Shown here: in pieces, positions 10,605 through 19,759 of the stretch | Layout: each line of letters starts with the position of its first letter | Position numbering within the stretch: the stretch's first letter is position 1 | Assembly (NCBI RefSeq): GCF_036320965.1 | Contig: NC_092241.1 | Location: 4,541,668 to 4,605,667 of the forward strand | DNA: 64,000 nucleotides | From: Panulirus ornatus | Lineage: Eukaryota; Arthropoda; Malacostraca; Decapoda; Palinuridae | Direction of reading: 5' to 3' | Translations under genes and position numbers: made by a program | Notes under the pieces: generated by a model | Seen by the model: only the letters and a program-made list of their open reading frames with translations | The model's database searches: none | What the model was told of the DNA's origin: nothing

Positions 10605-10607
<3 letters not shown>
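10400..10607 (-). repeat. family K SINE-like repeat, minus orientation
   Basis: On the minus strand the unit reads 'gaggttacaccgcgagtgaa', 'aagtcacctt', then 'ccgctggaagcagcg', ending 'cggtaacaccagga'. At least seven related copies occur in the window, in both orientations (34085, 44702, 46236, 50098 plus; 45425, 62735, 63690 minus). It is 200-250 bp with no ORF and no convincing tRNA A/B boxes. The copy abuts (TA)n at its right side. The origin is unknown; 'SINE-like' describes size and dispersal only. Confidence 0.65.

Positions 10608-10669
<62 letters not shown>
10608..10669 (+). repeat. (TA)n array
   Basis: Perfect TA repeat, left flank of the R4 inverted segment. Confidence 0.98.
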
Positions 10670-10671
<2 letters not shown>

Positions 10672-10776
10672 TTCTTCTCATGCCCAGGTGCATATGCACC
10701 AATAATCACCCACCTCTCTCCATCAACTTTCAGTTTTACCCATATTAATCGAGAATTTACTTTCTTACACTCTATC
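10670..10776 (-). mobile_element. R4a: inverted 5' segment of R4 (twin-priming type)
   Basis: The reverse complement encodes the RTE endonuclease stretch ECKKVNSRLIWVKLKVDGER through 'WVIIGAYAPGHEKK'. Its outer edge, next to (TA)n, lies at the element position 'gaaagat', and R4b begins at the same position ('agatcaagagaggc'). So the 5' piece is inverted in place relative to the 3' piece, with almost no loss at the break. Confidence 0.88.
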
Positions 10777-13700
10777 AGAGATCAAGAGAGGCAAGTGTTT
10801 TGGGAGCAGCTGAATGAGTGTGTTAGTGGTTTTGATGCACGAGACCGGGTTATAGTGATGGGTGATTTGAATACAAAGGTGAGTAATTTGGCAGTTTAGG
10901 GAATGATTGGTATACATGGGGAGTTCAGTGTTGTAAATGGAATTGGTGAAGAGCTTGTAGATTTATGTGCTGAAAAAGGACTGGTGGTAGGGAATAACTG
11001 GTTTGAAAAGAGAGATATGCATAAGTATACGTATGTAAGTAGGAGAGATGGCCAGAGAGCGTTATTGGATTATGTGTTAATTAATAGGCGCGCGAAAAGA
11101 ACTTTTGGATGTTGATGTACTGAGAGGTGCAACTGCAGGGATGTCAGATCATTATCTTGTGGAGGCGAAAGTGAAGTTTTATAGAGGTTTTCAGAAAGGA
11201 AGAGAGAATGTTAGGGTGAAGAGGGTGGCGAGGGTAAATGAGCTTGGGAAGGAGACTTGTGTGAGGAAGTACTAGGAGAGACTGCGTATAGAATGAAAAA
11301 AGGTGAGAACAAAGGACGTAAGGGGAGTAGGGGAGGAATGGGATGTATTTAGGGAAGCAGTGATGGCTTGCGCAAAAGATGCTTGTGGCAGGAGAAGCGT
11401 GGGAGGTGGGCAGATTAGAAAGGGTAGTGAGTGGTGGGATGAAGAAATAAGATTATTAGTGAAAGAGAAGAGAGAGGCATTTGGACGATTTTTGCAAGGA
11501 AATAATGTAAATGAGTGGGAGATGTATAAAAGAAAGAGGCAGGAGGTCAAGAGAAAGGTGCAAGAGGTGAAAAAGAGGGCAAATGAGAGTTGGGGTGAGA
11601 GAGTATCATTAGATTTTAGGGAGAATAAAAAGATGTTTTGGAAGGAGGTAAATAAAGTGCGTAAGACAAGGAAACAAATGGGAACATCAGTGAAGGGGGC
11701 TAATGGGGAAGTGATAACAAGTAGTGGTGATGTGAGAAGGAGATGGAGTGAGTATTTTGAAGGTTTGTTGAATGTGTTTGATGACAGAGTGGCAGATACA
11801 GGGTGTTTTGGTCGAGGTGGTGTGCAAAGTGAGAGGGTTAGGGAGAATGACTTGGTAAACAGAGAAGAGGTAGTAAAAGCTATGCGGAAGATGTAAGCCG
11901 GCAAGGCAGCGGATTTGGATGGTATTGCAGTGGAATCTATTAAAAAAGGGGGTGACGGTATTGTTGACTGGTTGGTAAGGTTATTTGATATATGTATGAC
12001 TCATGGTGAGGTGCCTGAGGATTGGCGGAATGCGTGCATAGTGCCATTGTACAAAGGCAAAGGGGATAAAAGTGATTGCTCAAATTACAGAGGTATAAGT
12101 TTGTTGAGTATTCCTGGGAAATTATATAGGAGAGTATTGATTGAAAGGGTGAAGGCATGTACAGAGCATCAGATTGGGGAAGAGCAGTGTGGTTTCAGAA
12201 GTGGTAGAGGATGTGTGGATCAGGTGTTTGCTTTGAAGAATGTATGTGAGAAATACTCAGAAACGCAAATGGATTTGTATGTAGCATATGATAGAGTTGA
12301 TAGAGATGCTCTGTGGAAGGTATTAAGAATATTTGGTGTGTAAGGCAAGTTGTTAGAAGCAGTGAAAAGTTTTTATCGCGGATGTAAGGCATGTGTACGT
12401 GTAGGAAGCGAGGGAAGTGATTGGTTCTCAGTGAATGTAGGTTTGCGGCAGGGGTGTGTGATGTCTCCGTGGTTGTTTGATTTGTTTATGGATGGGGTTG
12501 TTAGGGAGGTGAATGCAAGAGTTTTGGAAAGAGGGGCAAGTATGCAGTCCGTTGTGGATGAGAGAGCTTGGGAAGTGAGGCAGTTGTTGTTCGCTGATGA
12601 TACATCGCTGGTGGCTGATTCGGGTGAGAAACTGCAGAAGCTGGTGACTGACTTTGGTAAAGTGTGTGAAAGAAGAAAGCTGAGAGTAAATGTGAATAAG
12701 AGCAAGGTTATTAGGTACAGTAGGGTTGAGGGACAAGTCAACTGGGAGGTAAGTTTGAATGGAGAAAAACTGATGAAAGTGAAGTGTTTTAGGTATCTGG
12801 GAGTGGATTTGGCAGCGGATGGAACCATGGAAGCGGAAGTGAATCATGGGGTGGGGGAGGGGGCAAAAGTTCTTGGGCGCGTTGAAGAATGTGTGGAAGT
12901 CGAGAACGTTATCTTGGAAAGCAAAAATGAGTATGTTTGAAGGAATAGTGGTTCCAACAATGATATATGGTTGCGAGGCGTGGGCTATAGATAGAGTTGT
13001 GGGGAGGAGGGTGGATGTGCTGGAAATGAGATGTTTGAGGACAATTTGTGGTGTGACGTGGTTTGATCGAATAAGTAATGAAAGGGTAAGAGAGATGTGT
13101 GATAATAAAAAGAGTGTGGTTGAGAGAGCAGAAGAGGGTGTTTTGAAATGGTTTGGTCACATGGAGAGAATGAGTGAGGAAAGATTGATAAAGAGGATAT
13201 ATGTGCCAATGGTGGAGGGAACGAGGAGAAGTGGGAGACCAAATTAGAGGTGAAAAGATGAAGTGAAAAAGATTTTGAGTGATCGGGGCCTGAACATGCA
13301 GAAGGGTAAAAGGCGTGCAAGGAATAGAGTGAATTGGAACGATGCGGTATACCGGGGTCGACGTGTTGTCAATGGATTGAACCAGGACATGTGAAGCGTC
13401 TGGGGTAAACCATGGAAAGTTCTGTGGGGCCTGGATGTGAAAAGGGAGCTGTGGTGTCGGTGCATTACACATGACAGCTAGAGACTGAGTGTGAACGAAT
13501 GTGGCCTTTGTTGTCTTTTCCAAGCGCTGCCTCGCGCACATGCGGGGGGAGGGGGTTGTTATTTCATATGTGGCGGGGTGGCGACGAGAATGAATAAGGG
13601 CAGACTGTATGAAATATGTACATGTGTATATATGTATATGTCTGTGTGTGTATATATATGTATACGTTGAGATGTATATGTATGTATATGTGCGTGCGTG

Positions 13701-13805
13701 GACGTGTATGTATATACATGTGTATGTGGGTGGGTAGGCCATTCTTTCGTCTGTTTCCTTGCGCTACCTCGCTAACGCGGGAAACAGCGACAAAGTATGA
13801 TAAAT
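10777..13805 (+). mobile_element. R4b: RTE-L LINE copy, endonuclease to 3' end, decayed
   Basis: Colinear blocks are 'RVIVMGDLNTKVSNLAV' (APE endonuclease, 10851), 'NGIGEELVDLCAEKGL' (10945), 'HKYTYVSRRDGQRALLDYVLI' (11020), 'MSDHYLVEAK' (11140), the linker with '[20 protein letters not shown]' (11640), and the RT palm with 'GLRQGCVMSPWLFDLF' (12443) and 'LLFADDTSLVADS' (12590). The C-terminus is 'WFDRISNERVREMC' and 'SGRPN' (13240), followed by the long 3' UTR ending near 13805. Breaks include stops at 11272, 11894 and 12341, and a 21-nt deletion at about 12287 that removes FMDLEKA before YDRV in motif A. It is non-functional and of the old subfamily. Confidence 0.92.
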
Positions 13806-13859
13806 ATGGAAATATATATATACATATATTATAGTTCAAGATGCAAATATAGAATGCAA

Positions 13860-14910
13860 ACAGCACTAAAGATGAGTGTTTGAAAAATTATCTTTGCACT
13901 TTTACAAACGGGGAGGAGGAAAAAATGGAGAATAATATGCCTTTTTTTATGTTGACAATGTTTAGTGGTGGAGCTTTTATTGGTGCGGTCTGTCTCAGTT
14001 GGGTTGGGTTCGATCCGGATGTGGTGACGAACTAGCGCTCCGGCAGGAGGGATCTAAGGTAACACGAGGAGGCGGTGGGTGAGGATGGTGCAATGACTTC
14101 TTCCTGAACTTCTGGATGAGTTTCAAGTGACGGCTAGAGAGGGTCGGGAGGGCCATCGTGTTAAGCACCTCTTGATAGCTGGTGCAAGGAGGAGCCGAAA
14201 GATGATCTTGACTGCTCCTCTCTTTACCTTTCCTAGTAGTCGTTGTTGTGTAGTGAATAAGGTAGAGGACCAGGCCTGGGATGTAGGGATGAGTTTGGGA
14301 AGAATGGAAGGTGAGTAGATATTCTCATACTCAGGTGTACGGAGGATGTCCAGGTAAGACGTCTTGGGTCGACAAAGAGTGTAGAGACGATGTCTGTAAC
14401 ATCAAGGAGCTTGGTGGGCTAAAGAACTTGGTTGAGGCCTTGTGAGAGAGGAGATGGTGGGACATGGTTGAAAGAGAAGATGACGTGCGTAGGTACGGTC
14501 TTGTAGTTGACTGTGATATGGTTAGTGGTACCCTGGGCTGTGATGGTTGATGCCATTACTGATGTTCATGGAGGAGGAGTCGACATACTCCTATCGAGTA
14601 GATGTGTCAGTCAGGGCATCATTGTTAAGGATGGGGGAGCACGTAGACCCTGTCCTTGTGACCTGTAAGACGGTACATATGAGAGACGGAAGGGGACGGC
14701 CGTGACGCCTGCGTTGCCTACAGCCCGACTACGCTGACGGAGGAAGTCTGGGAGTCATGGAATGATAATACTCCTCCACAGCCGCGCGTTGATGGCTCTG
14801 TTGATTGCTGTGTGTTGGGAGAGTAGGTCGTTAGCTCTGGTGAAAGTCCGCGGAAGTAAGAGCCACGTAGATCCCATGTTTCTCTTGGCTGTGGTTTTCC
14901 TGTGTGTGAG
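13860..14910. other. no recognisable feature
   Basis: About 1 kb of unique-looking, G-rich plus-strand sequence. Open frames are short, and no domain or repeat family is recognised on either strand. Confidence 0.4.
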
Positions 14911-14911
14911 A

Positions 14912-14913
14912 GG

Positions 14914-14962
<49 letters not shown>
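14912..14962 (+). repeat. (TG)n microsatellite at a LINE 3' end
   Basis: TG array; read on the minus strand it is a (CA)n tail directly after the CR1-like 3' end 'gaggtaattacacgca'. Confidence 0.95.
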
Positions 14963-14967
<5 letters not shown>

Positions 14968-14979
14968 AATTACCTCATT

Positions 14980-15440
14980 GTAATTACCTATTTCACCTTA
15001 CGAGGTAGGAAGGAGCCCTATATGTTGAATTTTCCCTGCAATCCGACAGCTTTTTAAACCCCTGTATGCTGTCTACTGTCTCATAACTCTAGTTATTCCA
15101 TTCATCTACCACTTGTATGTTATATAAATACTTCTCGTCTTTTCTAAGAAGTTTCTTGCTTAATTTCAAGTTCCGAACACTTGTTGCTTTATCTTGCAGT
15201 CTCTGGAAGAAGTGTTCTTTGTCTCATCCAGGTGCGTTGAGAACTTAGAGACCGTGATCAGGTCACCCCTGTTTTATGGGGGACCAATCTAAGACCTCTA
15301 ACCTTTCCCTGTAGCTCAGCTTTCTCTAATTCTGTTATCATCATTGTTGCCCTCCTCTAAACCTTCTCTATCAGCTCTTTGTGCTTCTTTAGGTGCAATG
15401 ACCAGACTTGAGAAGCACATTTTAGTTTTAGATTAACACA
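14980..15440 (-). pseudogene. CR1/Jockey-like LINE, reverse transcriptase C-terminus and 3' end
   Basis: The minus strand gives 'NLKLKCASQVWSLHLKKHKELIEKVQRRATMMI' in pieces (15440-15340; the pattern 'Q.WSP.L.K....EKVQRRATKMI' is a conserved CR1/Jockey thumb block). Frameshifted matches follow to the spacer 'LLRKDEKYLYNIQVVDEWN' (near 15120), ending at 'tacaatgaggtaattacacg' (about 14965). It is decayed, with stops throughout. Confidence 0.7.
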
Positions 15441-15639
15441 GGATGTGAACAGCTTGCTGAATATCTCCTTATGAATGCAATTATAATGCTTGCCTACAGG
15501 CGACTGGTCGGCCTGTAAATGGGATTCTGGCGACAGGTTATGGACGATGTCGAATCCCAGTTCATCCCTGTCAGTCAAGTGGTACATGGTGGCCACGTCA
15601 TTGAAGCCACCATATAACGACAGAGACATGAGCAGGAAA

Positions 15640-15905
15640 CCCTAGTCAATCTACACCGTCTACGACTGTGGTACCAATGCAGCTGGCAAAGAACTGACGG
15701 CGTCATCAAGGGCTGCGTCTATTGCCAGGAGCCATCAACGCGCCCACTGGAACACTACATGCTGGACTGTCAAGTGACACAAAGTTTCCGCGCAAGAGTC
15801 CCTGACTTCAATGAGGAAGGCTATGTAATACCAGCGGCCTCGCTACCTTACAAAGCCCATAAGAATCAGTTGAAACACCTGCTCTGGACCATAGGTGAAT
15901 ACCCT
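15640..15905 (+). pseudogene. retroelement C-terminal cysteine/histidine motif fragment
   Basis: One open frame reads 'LWYQCSWQRTDGVIKGCVYC', then 'EPSTRPLEHYMLDCQVTQSF', ending near 15905. The C-x2-C ... H-x4-C arrangement followed by 'TQSFR' resembles the zinc-knuckle-like tail after the reverse transcriptase or RNase H domain of I/Jockey-group LINEs. It lies on the opposite strand to the CR1-like fragment at 14980-15440, so it belongs to another element. The assignment is tentative. Confidence 0.45.
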
Positions 15906-16143
15906 CCTCCCACATGAAAATAGCGCGCCCAGCAGCGCCCAGCACCAAAGGGCATTGCACAGCGACAGTGACCACGTCCAAGAGTCGTCACCTGTTTTTT
16001 TTTTCTTTGAAGACCTTGAGTATATCATACACAAGACCCACGACATATCGTACAAGAAAAACAGGGAAGGGGCCACCGACAGGCACAGGCCCGTGTCGGA
16101 CCAAGCAGAGACCCGACGATCTAATAAACAAAAAGATCCCAGT

Positions 16144-16148
<5 letters not shown>

Positions 16149-16202
<54 letters not shown>
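16149..16202 (+). repeat. (CA)n microsatellite
   Basis: Perfect CA array. Confidence 0.97.
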
Positions 16203-16204
<2 letters not shown>

Positions 16205-16377
16205 TCCCTGCACCTTATATCCTGCTAGATGATATTCATATCGAGGCCATCTTTCGTATCCTTATTGATTAACCTGTGTGTCTGTGTCTGACTACCATGT
16301 GTGTTACGAGGAGAGAGTTTTACACTGATTTTGCCCCCGTTTCTTAACCTTGTATGTATGTACCATGTTTTTACCCC

Positions 16378-16379
<2 letters not shown>

Positions 16380-16441
<62 letters not shown>
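16380..16441 (+). repeat. (TG)n microsatellite
   Basis: Perfect TG array. Confidence 0.97.
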
Positions 16442-16442
<1 letters not shown>

Positions 16443-16589
16443 TCAACAGAGAGAGAAAACGTCTGATTTTGACCTGATCTTTGAGGGTCAGGTCAGTGTA
16501 CTCAAATGCCATTGCGTTTAGCTCAAAGAGCAACAGGGTTGCAGGTCCTCCCGCCTCTTGAGTTCAGTGTTGTTTTTCCTTCAGAATAT

Positions 16590-16705
16590 ATACAGATAGA
16601 TAGATAGATGGATAGATAGATAGATAGATGGATAGATAGATAGATAGATAGATAGATTATTTAAATGATTGATAGTTAGAAAAATAGATAGATAGATAGA
16701 CTTTG
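16590..16705 (+). repeat. (GATA)n / GATG microsatellite
   Basis: GATA tetranucleotides with GATG variants at 16608 and 16628, interrupted at 16656-16685, then resumed to 16700. Confidence 0.93.
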
Positions 16706-16734
16706 ATCACGACTTGTCGAACCTTGGCTAAGGC

Positions 16735-17130
16735 GGTACGACCCTTGTGCACGACGGTACGACCCTTGTGCACGACGGCACGACCCCTTGAGCATGACAG
16801 TATGACCGTTGAGCGCGACGGTACGTTTGAGCACAACGGTACGGCCCTTGTGCACGACGGTACGATCCCTGAGCACGACGATACGACCTCTGTGCACGAC
16901 GATACGACCCTTGTGCACGACGGTACGACACTTGTGCACGACGATACGACCCTTGTGCACGACGGTACGATCCTTGAGCACGACAGTACGACCCTTAAAG
17001 AAGACTGTACGTCCCTTGAGCACGACGGTAGAACCATTGAGCACGACGGTACGACCCCGAGCACAACTGTACATTTCTTGAGCAAGACGGTACGACCCTT
17101 GAGCACGACAGTAAAACCCTACAGGACGAC
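16735..17130 (+). repeat. 21-bp minisatellite, plus orientation block
   Basis: About 18 units with core 'gtacgacccttgagcacgacg' (21 bp) and variants such as 'cttgtgcac' or 'cctgagcac'. The unit length is a multiple of three, so several frames on both strands stay open; these are repeat artefacts. The block meets an inverted, related 23-bp array at about 17160-17345. Confidence 0.9.
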
Positions 17131-17179
17131 GTTGTGACAGATGACCACAACGGTGCGAACATTTTTAACACGACAGATG

Positions 17180-17775
17180 TCATACTTTAGTCCTCAGGGG
17201 TCGTATGTCGTACTCAGTAGTCGTACCGTCGTGCTTAAGGATCGCGCCTTCATTTTTCAAGGGTTGCACCGTCCTGCTCACCGTCGTGCTAAAAGGCCGT
17301 ACCGTCGTATTCAAAGGCCGTACCTTTATGCTCAAGGGGTGTTAGTACTGCCGTGCTGAAGGGGGTCGTACTGCCGTGCTCAGTGGGGTCGTACTGCCGT
17401 GCTTAGTGGGGTTGTACTGCCGTGCTCAGTGGGGTCGTACTGCCGTGCTCAGTGGGGTCGTACTACCGTGCTCAGTGGGGTCGTACTGCCGTGCTTAGCG
17501 GGGTCGTACTGCCGTGCTCAGTGGGGTCGTACTGCCGTGCTCAGTGGGGTCGTACTGCCGTGCTCAGTGGGGTCGTACTGCCGTGCTCAATGGAGTCGTA
17601 TTGCCGTGATCAGTGGGGTCGTACTGCCGTGCTCAGTGGGATCGTACTGCTGTGCTCAATGGGGTCGTACTGCCGTGCTCAGTGGAGTCGTACTGCCGTG
17701 ATCAGTGGGGTCGTACTGCCGTGCTCAGTGGGGTCGTACTGCCGTGCTCAGTGGGGTCGTACTGCTGTGTTTAAG
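17180..17775 (-). repeat. 23-bp minisatellite, inverted relative to 16735-17130
   Basis: About 18 homogeneous units 'gctcagtggggtcgtactgc' plus 'cgt' (17345-17770), preceded by 5-6 variable transitional units (17195-17345, 'gtcgtaccgtcgtgct'). The reverse complement of the unit contains the same 'gtacgacccc...gagcacg' core as the left block, so the two arrays are diverged inverted relatives. Confidence 0.9.
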
Positions 17776-18174
17776 GAGTGAAACACGAAGAGGGAAGGGC
17801 CAGATGACGCAAGCGTCAGGCGTGCAGTAACATCCCACTGATATAAAATGACAAGACCGTTACGCAGTGGTAATGTCCCACTGGAACTCTTGCTACGTCT
17901 TCCTCAGTTCCCTTCTCTCATTTCGCCGCCAATATGGCCGTCTGGAACGTCGAATGAGATTGATTCCCCAGAAAATTAGACATCGAGGACAAACGAGCTC
18001 GTCTCTTACCCATTACCTCTGCCATTCCACTGTCTGAACCCGGCCTGAGGCACATTAAGTGTATCCAAGAGCACAAGAAACGTTTGCTGTGGTGTGTCAC
18101 CAACTGGAGACACAAACTGGTATATCCCTCACTCCGCAACACATGAGGTCTGAAACACCAACTGGGTTGTTCTG

Positions 18175-18180
<6 letters not shown>
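17776..18180. other. no recognisable feature
   Basis: Unique-looking sequence; no supported gene or known repeat. Confidence 0.35.

Positions 18181-18211
<31 letters not shown>
18178..18211 (+). repeat. (TG)n microsatellite
   Basis: Short perfect TG array. Confidence 0.95.
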
Positions 18212-18215
<4 letters not shown>

Positions 18216-19390
18216 GCCTCACTTGGTCGATGCCTGTCACGTTCTCGGGGTGCCAGTACTGGCATGGGCTGGTAGGTGACCATATGTGGGTAAAGCCTCT
18301 TTTATATGGATGTTGATTGATTTTTGCCGCAAAAGAGCCTGATTTATTGTGGGGTCGCACCCATACTGTGGACAAGGGTGCGACTGGTGCGAAAGAGGAT
18401 GCAGAGTGCACAAGAGGTGCAGAGTCTAGGGCCTCAGTGAGTGACATCCATCACTGGTCACATAATGAGGAGAAGAGTTATCAGCATGGTCTGCACTACA
18501 CGACTCGACAGATTACATGATAAGTGATGTTTACAACGGTTGAAGGACGATGATTACATTACTTATCAAGATAAGTAACAAAAGAACTACTTACAACATG
18601 AAAAGTTATGATGGGCGTCAAGTATCCGAGGTAGAACATTGTTATGGATGAAATGTTTGCAAAAATCTTGTAATGTTTGGTGAATCATCGATTTCCATTC
18701 GGTTTCGATACTTTATTCCTTGACAGAGGAACGGGATCCACTCTGAACCCACTGTGTTGTGTATGATGTGGAGTCATCGCTGGTGCAGCCCGTCTGATGA
18801 CCAACTCACTGTGTGGAAAGTGAGCTGACTGTTCCCATAATTTAATGTAAGCAACACAGGTAGGATTCTGAATGTGCTTCGACAGAGTGATGCTGGGTGT
18901 GGAAACATATCTTGTGCAAGAGACGGCGTCAAACAGTAGTGGAGATCAACAACAACCGTGCGACGCAATAGGTGTGGGTCGGCGCAGGCGCTGACACGTA
19001 CACTTGTGATGGCGGTGAGGATGACCTGGCATTGCCTGCTGGCTGAGCACATCACTTCGCCGGGAGCCTCGCTCGACGCTTGCCACGACTCTTGTATCAG
19101 ACCCCAAGCACCACACATGTATTCATCATTACATAAGTCAGTAGAGCGGGAAGGTTAGAGAAATATTAGTTCGAACGAGATAGCGTGACTCTGAACTTCA
19201 TTTGAGATAAAAAGAATATTTAAGATAAGAATGATTGGAATGAAGGTATATGAGATGTGTCCCTTTAGTACGCGCCATCCACCAGCCTGGTCGTTGGCTC
19301 AAAAACAAACCATCGCACTACACACTGGTTCTTCATGAACCAGTACAGCTCATTCAGTAACTCCTACTTCAGGTTCAAACAGTTTTGGAA
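18212..19390. other. no recognisable feature
   Basis: Only short open frames on both strands. Short direct repeats 'gtaaagcctc' occur at 18211 and 18290. No gene call is supported. Confidence 0.35.
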
Positions 19391-19409
19391 AACGTTTCAC
19401 ATTATCACC

Positions 19410-19705
19410 TCTAACCGAAACGGATTCGAAAAAGGCTTCTCATGTATCAGCTGTGAACGGGTCGGGCTCAAGAAAGGCTTCACATGTACTAGCTCTGAAC
19501 GGATCGGGTTCAAGAAAGGTTTCACATGTATCAGCTCTGAACAGGACGGGTTCATGAAAGACTTCACATGTATCAGCTCTGAACAGGACGGGTTCATGAA
19601 AGACTTCACATGTATCAGTTCTGAATGGAACGGGTTCATGAAAGGCTTCACATGTATCAGCTCTAAACGGAACGGGTTCAGGAATGGCTTCGTGGGTATA
19701 AGCTG
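19410..19705 (+). repeat. 42-bp minisatellite in an open frame (14-residue repeat)
   Basis: Seven tandem 42-bp units, e.g. 'gacgggttcatgaaagac' plus 'ttcacatgtatcagctctga'. They encode a 14-residue repeat of type GFMKDFTCISSEQD inside a 129-codon plus-strand frame (19335-19724). The frame starts MNQYSSFSNSYFRF and closes soon after the last unit. The opposite strand is also open. Because 42 is a multiple of three, openness alone is not evidence of coding. No signal peptide, domain or splice context is recognised; it could be an exon of a repetitive protein or just a minisatellite. Confidence 0.8.
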
Positions 19706-19759
19706 TCAAGGGAACCTTCAGTGACAAAGATGGCTGACGACGGCTTGAACATTTACAGA

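Noticed and set aside
16657..17781. Several 90-150-codon frames on both strands across the 21/23-bp minisatellites
   Set aside because: Unit lengths and lack of stop triplets keep frames open on both strands at once; the frames shift with unit variants.
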